Assembly (NCBI GenBank): GCA_036844945.1
Contig: DAIUEV010000012.1
Span: 1 to 64,000 of the forward strand
DNA: 64,000 nucleotides
Reading direction: 5' to 3'
Origin: Palsa-461 sp036844945
Lineage (GTDB): Bacteria; Actinomycetota; Acidimicrobiia; Acidimicrobiales; RAAP-2
Shown here: positions 50,956 through 58,994 of the stretch, one piece after another
How the letters are laid out: every line of letters begins with the position of its first letter
How positions within the stretch are numbered: the stretch's first letter is position 1
Position numbers and translations under genes: made by a program
The notes under the pieces: model-generated
Databases searched by the model: none
Told to the model about the DNA's origin: nothing
What the model saw: only the letters and a program-made list of their open reading frames with translations

Positions 50956-52506
50956 ATGACCGACGTCAGCACCGACCCCCGACTGGAGTACGCCGGACGC
51001 GGGATGCTGCTCGCCTGGTGGGCGCAGCAGCTTCCCGACCGCCCGGCGCTCATCGGTCCCCACGGCAACCGGACCTACGCCGAGCTGAACGCGAAGACGA
51101 ACCAGCTGGCGCGGGCCTTGCGGGCTCGGGGCCTCGCGGCCGGGGACTCCGTGGCCCTCCTGTCGGGCAACCGGCCCGAGTTCTCCGAGGTGGTCTTCGC
51201 CACGCAGCGGGCCGGTCTCCGGCTCACGCCCGTCAACTGGCACCTCACCGGAGACGAGGCCGGCTACGTCGTGGACAACTGCGAGGCGAAGGCGCTGATC
51301 GCGGACGCCCAGCACGGCGAGGCCGCCAGCGAGGCGGCGGCAGCAGCCTCGCGCGCCACCGTGCGCCTGGCCGTCGGGGGCGAGATCGACGGCTTCGAGC
51401 CCTATGAGGCGGCGCTCGCCGCCGAGGACGATGACGACCTCGACGACGCCTCGATGGGTTCGACGATGCTGTACACCTCGGGGACGACCGGACGGCCGAA
51501 AGGGGTCAACCGCCCGCAGGTGGCCCGCCAGGTCGGGATGCTCGGCGGGCTCTTCGGCTACGTGGCCGGGGAGGACCTCAACCTCTGCACTGGTCCGCTG
51601 TACCACGCTGCCCCGCTCGCGTTCTCCCACGCGCTCCCCCTCGCCTCGGGGGCCGGCGTGGTCACCATGGAACGCTGGGACCCCGAGGACGCGCTCCGTC
51701 TCATTGCCGAGCACCGGATCACCCACACCCACATGGTCCCGACGATGTTCGTCCAGCTCCTCAAGCTCCCGAAGGAGGTCCGGGACCGCTACGACGTCAC
51801 CTCGCTCCGCCATGTCCTGCACGGCGCGGCGCCGTGCCCGGTGCACGTGAAGCACGCACTCATCGAGTGGCTGGGGCCGGTCGTCTACGAGTACTACGCG
51901 GCCACCGAGGGAACCGGCACGATGGTCGACTCGGCCACTTGGCTCTCGCGGCCCGGAACGGTCGGCAAGGTGCTGCCCGAGGACCAGGTGAAGATCGGCA
52001 ACGACGACGGCAACGAGCTCCCCCGCAACGAGGTCGGCACCGTCTACCTGAAGGCTCCCGACGTCGGCCGGTTCGAGTACTACAAGGCCAAGGACAAGAC
52101 CGACTCGGCCTACCGCGGCGACTACTACACCCTGGGCGACGTCGGCTACATGGACGACGAGGGCTATCTCTTCCTCACCGACCGCAGCGTGGACCTCATC
52201 ATCACCGGCGGGGTGAACGTCTACCCGACCGAGGTCGACGCGGTGTTGCTGGCCCACCCGAAGGTCGCCGACAGCGCCACGATTGGCGTCCCGAGCGACG
52301 AGTGGGGCGAGGACGTGAAGTCAGTGGTCGAGCTGGTCGCCGGGTGCGAGCCGAGCCGCGACCTGGAGGCCGAGCTCATCGAGTTCGTCCGCAACCGCCT
52401 CGCCCACTTCAAGTGCCCGAAGACCATCGACTTCGTGGACATGCTCCCCCGCCAGGACAACGGAAAGATCTACCGGCGCCTCCTCCGAGACATGTACCGG
52501 AGCTAG
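50956..52506 (+). CDS. Acyl-CoA synthetase (AMP-forming, ANL superfamily)
   Basis: 516 residues. Activates a carboxylic acid to acyl-AMP then acyl-CoA. P-loop-like motif YTSGTTGRPKG (173-183), A5-type YYAATEGTG, A7 TLGDVGYMDDEGYLFLTDRSVDLIITGGVNVYPTEVD, and the catalytic Lys near the C-terminus in NGKIYRR. Chain-length or substrate class is not readable; similar to actinobacterial FadD-like medium/long-chain or aromatic acid ligases. Directly downstream of a binding protein, so it may activate the imported substrate. Tail overlaps the convergent glycosyltransferase gene by 4 bp. Confidence 0.9.
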   Translation: MTDVSTDPRLEYAGRGMLLAWWAQQLPDRPALIGPHGNRTYAELNAKTNQLARALRARGLAAGDSVALLSGNRPEFSEVVFATQRAGLRLTPVNWHLTGDEAGYVVDNCEAKALIADAQHGEAASEAAAAASRATVRLAVGGEIDGFEPYEAALAAEDDDDLDDASMGSTMLYTSGTTGRPKGVNRPQVARQVGMLGGLFGYVAGEDLNLCTGPLYHAAPLAFSHALPLASGAGVVTMERWDPEDALRLIAEHRITHTHMVPTMFVQLLKLPKEVRDRYDVTSLRHVLHGAAPCPVHVKHALIEWLGPVVYEYYAATEGTGTMVDSATWLSRPGTVGKVLPEDQVKIGNDDGNELPRNEVGTVYLKAPDVGRFEYYKAKDKTDSAYRGDYYTLGDVGYMDDEGYLFLTDRSVDLIITGGVNVYPTEVDAVLLAHPKVADSATIGVPSDEWGEDVKSVVELVAGCEPSRDLEAELIEFVRNRLAHFKCPKTIDFVDMLPRQDNGKIYRRLLRDMYRS

Positions 52507-54404
52507 CCGGCGCCGTCGCGGACCGCCGCATACCGGTCGACCACCGCGTCCCACACCGACCGCTCGCCCGGAGTCCGCAGCGGACACCAGGACGCGAACA
52601 GGTCGAGGTTGGGGTTGTACAGCGGGTCCGCCCAGAATCGCTCCCGTCCCCACTTCGCCAGGAACCGGCCCACGTCGCCGGTCCACCCGGACATGCCCCG
52701 GCTGACCGACTCGTGGTGCACCAGCGTCGAGTGGGGGGTGTAGAGGACCCTGAGCCCGGCGTCGACCACCCTCATGCAGTAGTCCACGTCGCCGAAGGCC
52801 ACGTCCAGCGTCTCGTCGAACCCGCCGAGGGCCTCGAAGACCTCGCGCCGGCTCATCATGCAGGCCCCCGTCACCGCGCTGTAGGGGCGGACGACCGCGT
52901 CCCAGGCGAAGTAGCCGTGCTGGCCGGGCGGGAGCCCGGCCAGCACGTGGCCGGCGATCCCCCCGAGACCGAGCACGATCCCGGCGTGCTGGACGGTCCC
53001 GTCGGGGAAGGTGAGCCGGGACCCGACCACCCCCACCTCGGGTTCCTGGGCCAGCTCGACGAGGGCGTTCAGCCAGCCGGGCGAGGTGGCCTCGATGTCG
53101 TTGTTCAAGAAGAGGAGAAGCTCGCCGTCGCACTGCGCGGCGGCGAGATTGTTGATCGCCGACCAGTTGAAGGCGGCGGGGTGCTCGAGGACCCTCGCTC
53201 CCTGGGCCTCGAGCCGCCGGCGCAGCGCCACCGTCTCGGGCTCCACGCTCCCGTTGTCGACGAGCACCAGCTCGTAGGGGTCGTGTCGGGGGTCGAGGTC
53301 CAAAGACGCGATGCACCGGGCCGTCATCGCCGCCTGATCCCGGAAGGGGATGACGATCGAAACGGCCGGCCGGCCCCGGACCCGGCGCCGCAGGTGGTAC
53401 CAGCCGGGCGCGAACCCGGTGTCCTCGACCGAGGCGTCGAGGCCCCGGCGGACGACCGCCGCCTCGAGCGCCCGACGGCTGGCGTCGTGCCCCCACGGCT
53501 TGGCGGCCGGATCGCCGGCGGCCGAACCGGGGATCGCCCGCCAGTGGTAGAGCACCTCGGGCACGTGCACGATCCTTCCGCTCGCCTCGGTCGCCCGCAG
53601 CATCAGGTCGTAGTCCTGGCTTCCGTCGAACTCGGAGCGAAGCCCGCCCACCTCGGCGAGGAGCTCGCGCCGCACCACCAGGAGGTGGCCGAGATAGGGA
53701 AACGAGAGGAGCAGGTCCGGGGCCCAGTCGGGCTTGAAGTGCGGCTCGAAAGGGAGACCTTCGACGTCGATCTTGTCCTCATCCGAGTAGACGATGTCGG
53801 CGTCGGGCCGACCCGCGATCGCGTGCGCGACCGCCGCCAACGCGTCGGGGGCGAGCTCGTCGTCCTGGTCGACGAACGCGACGTACGCCCCCGTCGCGAT
53901 CTCGACGGCGCCGTTGGTGGCCCGAGCGATACCGCCGTTCTGACTGCGGACCGCGACCCGCACCGCACCGTGACGCCAGAAGGCAGAGGTGCGCCGCAGG
54001 CGACGGAGATAGGACGTGACCCGACGATCACCCGAGCCGTCGTCGCACAGGCAGAGCTCCCAGTCGCGGTAGCCCTGCGCGCGCACGCTGTCGACGCATC
54101 GCCGGAGCAAGCGCATCTCGGGTCGGTAGACGGGCACCACCACGCTGATCCGCGGCCCGGCCGACGGCAACGGCGACCCGCGGGTTGGACGGGTCGGGAT
54201 CCAGCTCCGGTACGCGACCGGGTCGGCGCTCGCATCGATCCCCCACCGCGGTCTCGTGGGGCCAGGCGCGACTTGGGCGTCGAGCGCGTCGCGCAACCGG
54301 GCGGCGTCCTCGATGGCCAGGCGGAGCAATTCCTCGGCCGAGTGCGTGCCGCCGGTCGGTCCCGGGCTCGAGTCGAGCGCGCCCGAGCCAGCGTCGTGCG
54401 GCAT
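52503..54404 (-). CDS. Tandem GT2 glycosyltransferase
   Basis: 633 residues with two GT-A family 2 domains. First (about 90-330): ISVVVPVYRPEMRLLRRCVDS, LCLCDDGSGD, AFVDQDDELAPDAL and SDEDKID. Second (about 350-600): VSIVIPFRDQAAMTARCIASL, LVLVDNGS, LLLFLNNDIEATSPGWL, SAVTGACMMSRREVFEALGGFDE. Both carry the DxD-type acid pair. Typical of rhamnan or O-antigen-type polymer synthesis in surface-glycan clusters. ATG 54404 lies in the 55-bp segment duplicated around the adjoining gap. Divergent from the gene at 54634. Confidence 0.88.
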   Translation of the reverse strand: MPHDAGSGALDSSPGPTGGTHSAEELLRLAIEDAARLRDALDAQVAPGPTRPRWGIDASADPVAYRSWIPTRPTRGSPLPSAGPRISVVVPVYRPEMRLLRRCVDSVRAQGYRDWELCLCDDGSGDRRVTSYLRRLRRTSAFWRHGAVRVAVRSQNGGIARATNGAVEIATGAYVAFVDQDDELAPDALAAVAHAIAGRPDADIVYSDEDKIDVEGLPFEPHFKPDWAPDLLLSFPYLGHLLVVRRELLAEVGGLRSEFDGSQDYDLMLRATEASGRIVHVPEVLYHWRAIPGSAAGDPAAKPWGHDASRRALEAAVVRRGLDASVEDTGFAPGWYHLRRRVRGRPAVSIVIPFRDQAAMTARCIASLDLDPRHDPYELVLVDNGSVEPETVALRRRLEAQGARVLEHPAAFNWSAINNLAAAQCDGELLLFLNNDIEATSPGWLNALVELAQEPEVGVVGSRLTFPDGTVQHAGIVLGLGGIAGHVLAGLPPGQHGYFAWDAVVRPYSAVTGACMMSRREVFEALGGFDETLDVAFGDVDYCMRVVDAGLRVLYTPHSTLVHHESVSRGMSGWTGDVGRFLAKWGRERFWADPLYNPNLDLFASWCPLRTPGERSVWDAVVDRYAAVRDGAG

Positions 54405-54448
54405 GGCGCAGCCACGGTAGCAGCCGACTCCGCGTGGTCGCGTACATT

Positions 54449-54548
54449 NNNNNNNNNNNNNNNNNNNNNNNNNNNNNNNNNNNNNNNNNNNNNNNNNNNN
54501 NNNNNNNNNNNNNNNNNNNNNNNNNNNNNNNNNNNNNNNNNNNNNNNN
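54449..54548. other. Assembly gap, 100 N, in a divergent promoter region
   Basis: 54394-54448 and 54549-54603 are the same 55 bases, including the first codons of the glycosyltransferase gene. After merging, the divergent genes are about 74 bp apart. Confidence 0.95.
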
Positions 54549-54633
54549 TCGTGCGGCATGGCGCAGCCACGGTAGCAGCCGACTCCGCGTGGTCGCGTAC
54601 ATTTGTCGCCATGTCTGTAGGCAGTGCGCCGTC

Positions 54634-55065
54634 ATGAGCGAGCACCCCATCGACTCGCGCGAGCTCCTGCAACGGATCGCCGCGCGCAAGGCGAACGAGG
54701 AGTGGACACCACTGCCTCCCGACGACCTCACCGACGCGCTGCCACCCATGCACACCGATGCGGTCGTGACTGCGCTGCACGACCGGTGGATCCTCCCCGA
54801 CCGGCTGTCTCCCGGCGATGCGGGACGCGGCTGGAAGCGGGCGATCCTCACCCCGGTCGGCCGTCTGGTCTTCCGGGTTCTCGCACCGTACCTGCGGGCC
54901 GAACGCGAGCTGCTCGGCCAGTTGGTCCGGTCGAACGACGCGCTGGCGCGGCGCTGCGACGAATTGGCGCGCGAGATCGCCCGGCGCCAAGCCCTCGAGG
55001 CCGAGAACCAGCTCCGCCTGGCGGCCGTCCTGCACCGCCGGGACCCGATCGACCCGGCTCGCTGA
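54634..55065 (+). CDS. Hypothetical coiled-coil protein of glycan cluster
   Basis: 143 residues; no enzyme motif recognised. SEHPIDSRELLQRIAARKANEEW at the start, RWILPDRLSPGDAGRGWKRAILTPVGRLVFRVLAPY in the middle (possible amphipathic or membrane-touching helix) and a C-terminal coiled coil, LARRCDELAREIARRQALEAE. Similar short proteins sit beside glycosyltransferase and methyltransferase genes, and the gene at 63571 begins with a related helix-plus-coil layout. ATG 54634 chosen; a -10-like TACATT at 54598-54603 lies upstream. Confidence 0.7.
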   Translation: MSEHPIDSRELLQRIAARKANEEWTPLPPDDLTDALPPMHTDAVVTALHDRWILPDRLSPGDAGRGWKRAILTPVGRLVFRVLAPYLRAERELLGQLVRSNDALARRCDELAREIARRQALEAENQLRLAAVLHRRDPIDPAR

Positions 55066-55075
55066 GCCTGGCCCG

Positions 55076-56305
55076 ATGCAGCTCCATCTGCTCCCCGACG
55101 GATCGCCACGGGTCGCCGTGCTCACCCCGGCGTGGAGCCGGGGCGGGGAATGCTCGTGGGCCGTCCGGCAGGTTGCTGCCGCGCTCGCCGGCGTGGCCGA
55201 GATCCATGTCGTCACGACCGAAGGGGCGGCGCCGGTCGAACGGGCCGACGGGGTCTTCGTCATCCACGAGCTCGCCACCGCCGATCGCGGGGCCGACCTC
55301 CGCCGCGACGCGGTGCTCCATCGAATGGATGAGTTGCCCCAACCGGCCCGGGACGAGGTCGCCGGCCGAGCTCCGCTGGCCGAGGCCCTCGCATCCAGCC
55401 TGCGCGATCCATGGGTCGGGGCGACCGAGGTGGTGTCGACGATCAAACCCGACCTCGTCGTGGTGGCCGACTTCCGCCAGATCGGTGCGTTCGAGGCGGC
55501 CCACGAAGGGGCCCGGCGCGCGGCTCTGGTGCTCGTCCCGCTGGCGACGGTGCCGCGGATCGCGGTCCTGCCGCTGTTCGGTTCTCTGCTGGCCGATGTC
55601 GATGCAGCGCTGTACTTCACCGAGGGTGAACGCACCCTCTTCGCGGCTCGCATCGAGCAGGGTCGAGTCGTCTCGCTGCCCCTCTCCCGGCACGACAGCG
55701 TGCTGCGCGAACCCGAGCCCCGGGTGCGCGAGTGGCCTGGCTACGTGCTGGCGCTGACCGACAGCGATCGGGCCTCCGACGACGAATGGCTCGAGCTCCT
55801 CTCGATGGCCTGCGCCGGCGAGCCGCTCGTGATCGCCTCCCCGGCCAGACTCACCCTCCGGCCGGCTGCGGGGCACGCCCCGGTGCGGTGGGACGAGCCC
55901 ACCCGCCGCCACGATCTCCTCCGCCTGATGGCCTGGGCCCGTGCGACCGTCGACCTCCACCCGGGCACGCTGTTCGGCCGAGAGAGCGTCGAGTCGCTGC
56001 TCCACTCCACCCCGATCGTCGTCCCCGCAAACTCGAGCGCCCGCGAGCACGCCGAGCTCGGGTCGGGAGGGCTCTGGTTCGACGAGCTCTCGGGGTTGCT
56101 CGGGTGCGTCGAGACGATGCGAGATCCCGCCACCCGGGACGCGCTCGCCCATCAGGGCGCCGCGTACGCCCAGGCTCGCTGCACCACCGGCCCGGACTTC
56201 GTCGCCTCGATCGCCCGAACCGTGCACGACGTCGCCCGGACCAGCCCTCAGGCCCGCACGCTCGCGGAGCAGATGGCGGCCACCCCGTCGGGCTCGCTGC
56301 GATGA
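55076..56305 (+). CDS. Glycosyltransferase (GT-B, GT4-like)
   Basis: 409 residues. The N-terminus VAVLTPAWSRGGECSWAVRQVAAAL is a GT-B acceptor domain with a Gly-rich loop; the C-terminal half has ATVDLHPGTLFGRESVESLLHSTPIVVPANSSAREHAELG, resembling the donor-site E-x7-E region of GT4 enzymes. Overall divergent, so acceptor and sugar are unknown. ATG 55076 is 10 bp after the previous stop; stop overlaps the next start (ATGA). Confidence 0.65.
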   Translation: MQLHLLPDGSPRVAVLTPAWSRGGECSWAVRQVAAALAGVAEIHVVTTEGAAPVERADGVFVIHELATADRGADLRRDAVLHRMDELPQPARDEVAGRAPLAEALASSLRDPWVGATEVVSTIKPDLVVVADFRQIGAFEAAHEGARRAALVLVPLATVPRIAVLPLFGSLLADVDAALYFTEGERTLFAARIEQGRVVSLPLSRHDSVLREPEPRVREWPGYVLALTDSDRASDDEWLELLSMACAGEPLVIASPARLTLRPAAGHAPVRWDEPTRRHDLLRLMAWARATVDLHPGTLFGRESVESLLHSTPIVVPANSSAREHAELGSGGLWFDELSGLLGCVETMRDPATRDALAHQGAAYAQARCTTGPDFVASIARTVHDVARTSPQARTLAEQMAATPSGSLR

Positions 56306-57246
56306 GCGGGCCGGGTACGGCCGACTCGGTGGTCGAACCGAGCGGGGGCCGTCTGTCGTTGCGAGTCCAGACGGTGCTCTTCCATACCGAGCTCGCCACC
56401 CTGGAGCGATTCGTCACCGGGATCAGCCGGGCCTGCGAGCAGGCGAGGAAGGACGGTGCAGTGGGCCGCACCGTCCTCAGCGTCGGCGACTGCTCGCCCA
56501 CCCCCATGGCCGGGGCGACCGATGCGATCGAGCGACTCGGGGCGCGGGGGTTCGACGAGGTCGCCTACGTGCACTTCGGCGAGAACCTGGGCCATGGCGG
56601 GGCCCACAACCGGCTGTCCGGCGGCCCGTCCGCCGACCTCGCCCTCGTGATCAACCCCGACACCTATGCGAGCCCGACGCTGGTCCGCGAGCTCGTGGTC
56701 GGGCTCGGCCCCGACATCGGACTGGTCGAGGCGCGCCAGCTCCCGCTCGAACATCCGAAGGCCTACGACCCGGTGACCGGCGAGACCAGCTGGGCCTCGG
56801 GCTCGTGCGTCCTCATCCGGGCCGCGGTCTTCGTCCGCACCGGCGGCTTCGACCCCGGGACCTTCTTCATGCACGTCGACGACGTCGACCTCTCGTGGCG
56901 GGCCCGCCTGGCCGGGTTCCGGGTCGTCCACCGACCGACCGCCCGGGTCTTCCACGACAAGCGGCTCACTGCCGAGGGCACGCTCGAGATCGGCGAGGCC
57001 GAGGTCCGCTGGTCCGAGGAGGCCCGCGTGCTCCTGGCCTGGCGCTACGACCGCCACGACCTGGCCATGGAGACCCTGGCGGCGATGGAGGCAGCCGGGG
57101 ACCCCGGGGTCAGGTCGGCCGCCGCCGACCTCCGATCCCGGATCGAGGCCGACTCCATGCCCGGGGTACTGCCCGGGGCGGCGACCGTCGCCGAGTTCGT
57201 CGACGGCGAGTACGCCGTCCATCGGTTCGGATACGGGGACCCATGA
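56302..57246 (+). CDS. GT2 family glycosyltransferase (WbbL-like)
   Basis: 314 residues of GT-A fold. HTELATLERFVTGISRACEQ at the start, VHFGENLGHGGAHNRLSGG, LALVINPDTYASPTLV, then ASGSCVLIRAAVFVRTGGFDPGTFFMHVDDVDLSWRARLAGFRVVHRP, the D-D-x-D and acceptor helices of rhamnosyl or galactofuranosyl transferases. Translationally coupled on both sides by ATGA overlaps. Confidence 0.85.
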   Translation: MSGPGTADSVVEPSGGRLSLRVQTVLFHTELATLERFVTGISRACEQARKDGAVGRTVLSVGDCSPTPMAGATDAIERLGARGFDEVAYVHFGENLGHGGAHNRLSGGPSADLALVINPDTYASPTLVRELVVGLGPDIGLVEARQLPLEHPKAYDPVTGETSWASGSCVLIRAAVFVRTGGFDPGTFFMHVDDVDLSWRARLAGFRVVHRPTARVFHDKRLTAEGTLEIGEAEVRWSEEARVLLAWRYDRHDLAMETLAAMEAAGDPGVRSAAADLRSRIEADSMPGVLPGAATVAEFVDGEYAVHRFGYGDP

Positions 57247-58991
57247 GCTACCGGTTCTCCTACGACGAGGAGTCCCCCTACGCGCGGGCGGTCGAGCTGG
57301 TCCGGCGGCACCGGCTGGGGGCCGGCCGGGTCGTCGTCGACCTCGGCTGCGGGCACGGGGCCATCGCCGAGCCCCTGGCCGAGCTCGGCCTCACCTACGT
57401 GGGACTCGACAGCGACGCCGAGGCAATCAGCGCCCTCGCCGGACGGGGCTTCGAGGCCGAGGTGGTGGACCTCGCGGAGCCCGACGGGGTCGCCGAGGTT
57501 CTGGCGCGGATCCTCGGCGACCGGGCGCTCGCGGCGGTGTGCATGCTCGACACCCTCGAGCACCTGGCGGCGCCCGAAGCGGTGCTCCGAAGCCTCCGCC
57601 GGTTCTGCGCGGAGCGGGGCGGCGCGCCGCTGGTCGTGAGCATCCCGAATGTGACCCACCTCGACCTCGGGGTGAAGCTGCTCATGGGCCGCTGGGACGT
57701 GACGCCGACGGGCCTGCTCGACGCGACCCACCTCCGCTTCTTCTCGGAGTCCCTCCTCGAGCAGACCATGGCCCGAAGCGGGTGGGAGCACCTCGAGGCC
57801 GCCGACTTCGAGCTGGTCGTCTCCGATCAGCACTTCCCGCCCGACGCGGTCCCCCTCGACCGGGCCACCCCCCTCGGTGCGCTCCTCACCAGCCTGCGCT
57901 CGCACTCGGGTCCGGCGGCGCTGGTCAACCAGTTCGTCCGGGCCTACGCGCCGACCGGCACGCCCGCCGAGGGGACGACGAGCACCGCCGCGGCCGACGA
58001 CGGGGCGCCGTTCCTCTCGGTGCTGGTGCGGACCCAGGGCGAACGGCTCGGGACGCTCGGCGAGACCCTCCTCTCGCTGGCCGCCCAGACGTGCCCAGAC
58101 TTCGAGGTGCTGGTGCTGGCCCACGACACCGGCCCCGGAGCGCTCGGGGAGATCGGGCGGCTGGTCGAGGAGTTCGAGCCCTCCTTCGGCGACCGGGTCC
58201 GGGTGGTGCCGGTGGAGGGGGGCGGGCGCGCCCGCCCGCTCAACGTCGGGGCGCGGCTCGCCCGCGGCCACCACCTCGCCGCGCTCGACGACGACGACCT
58301 GGCGCTCGGCCACTGGGTCGAGACGATGCGGGACGCCTCGGCCCACGCGCCGGGCGCGGTCGTGCACGTCGGCGTGGCGGTGCAGCCGATCACGGCCGAC
58401 GGGACTGACCCCGGCTACCGCGTCACCGGGCGACCCCGGTGTCCGTACCCGCTCGCCTTCGAGCAACTCGACCACGTGACCGACAACCGCACCCCCAACT
58501 GTGGCTTCGCGGTGCCCCGGTCGCTCGTCGCCGACATGGGCGAGGGGTGGGACGAGTCGCTCCCCGTCTACGAGGACTGGGAGTACCTGCTGCGGGCCTC
58601 CGCCCTGTGCGGTGTGCAGAGCGCTCCGAGCGTGGCCGCCCTCGTGCGGGTGTGGGAGACCGGCGGCCGGTCGACCACCGTGCACACCGGGGCCGAGTGG
58701 GACGACGCCCGGATGGCCCTGGTCGCCCGGGTGGATGCCCGCCCACTCCTCCTCGGCCCGGGCGCCATGTCGAGACTGCGCCGACTGGTCGCGGCGGCCG
58801 AGTCGGGCGGGGGGCCGGCCTGGCGGGGTGGGGTCGGCGAGGCCGAGCACCACGAGACGAAGCGGGCGCTCGAGGCGGCCCGGGCCGACCTCGAGGCGCT
58901 GCGATCGTCGACCAGCTGGCGGGCGACCGCTCTCCCCCGGGCGCTCGCCTCCCGGGCCCGGCGCCTCCTGGGTCGCCGCGGCCGGAGCTGA
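57243..58991 (+). CDS. Fusion: SAM methyltransferase + GT2 glycosyltransferase
   Basis: 582 residues. About 1-235 is a class I methyltransferase: VVVDLGCGHGAIAEPLAELG (SAM motif I), CMLDTLEHLAAPEAVLRSL, VVSIPNVTHLDLGVKLLMGRWDVT. About 255-500 is a GT2 domain: FLSVLVRTQGERLGTLGETLLSL, ALDDDDLALGHWVETM (DxD acids), PNCGFAVPRSLVADMGEGWDESLPVYEDWEYLLRA. The end is a basic coiled tail. Such fusions presumably cap or methylate a glycan while extending it. Last gene of the coupled rightward run; ends 3 bp before the convergent protease gene. Confidence 0.85.
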   Translation: MSYRFSYDEESPYARAVELVRRHRLGAGRVVVDLGCGHGAIAEPLAELGLTYVGLDSDAEAISALAGRGFEAEVVDLAEPDGVAEVLARILGDRALAAVCMLDTLEHLAAPEAVLRSLRRFCAERGGAPLVVSIPNVTHLDLGVKLLMGRWDVTPTGLLDATHLRFFSESLLEQTMARSGWEHLEAADFELVVSDQHFPPDAVPLDRATPLGALLTSLRSHSGPAALVNQFVRAYAPTGTPAEGTTSTAAADDGAPFLSVLVRTQGERLGTLGETLLSLAAQTCPDFEVLVLAHDTGPGALGEIGRLVEEFEPSFGDRVRVVPVEGGGRARPLNVGARLARGHHLAALDDDDLALGHWVETMRDASAHAPGAVVHVGVAVQPITADGTDPGYRVTGRPRCPYPLAFEQLDHVTDNRTPNCGFAVPRSLVADMGEGWDESLPVYEDWEYLLRASALCGVQSAPSVAALVRVWETGGRSTTVHTGAEWDDARMALVARVDARPLLLGPGAMSRLRRLVAAAESGGGPAWRGGVGEAEHHETKRALEAARADLEALRSSTSWRATALPRALASRARRLLGRRGRS

Positions 58992-58994
58992 GCC

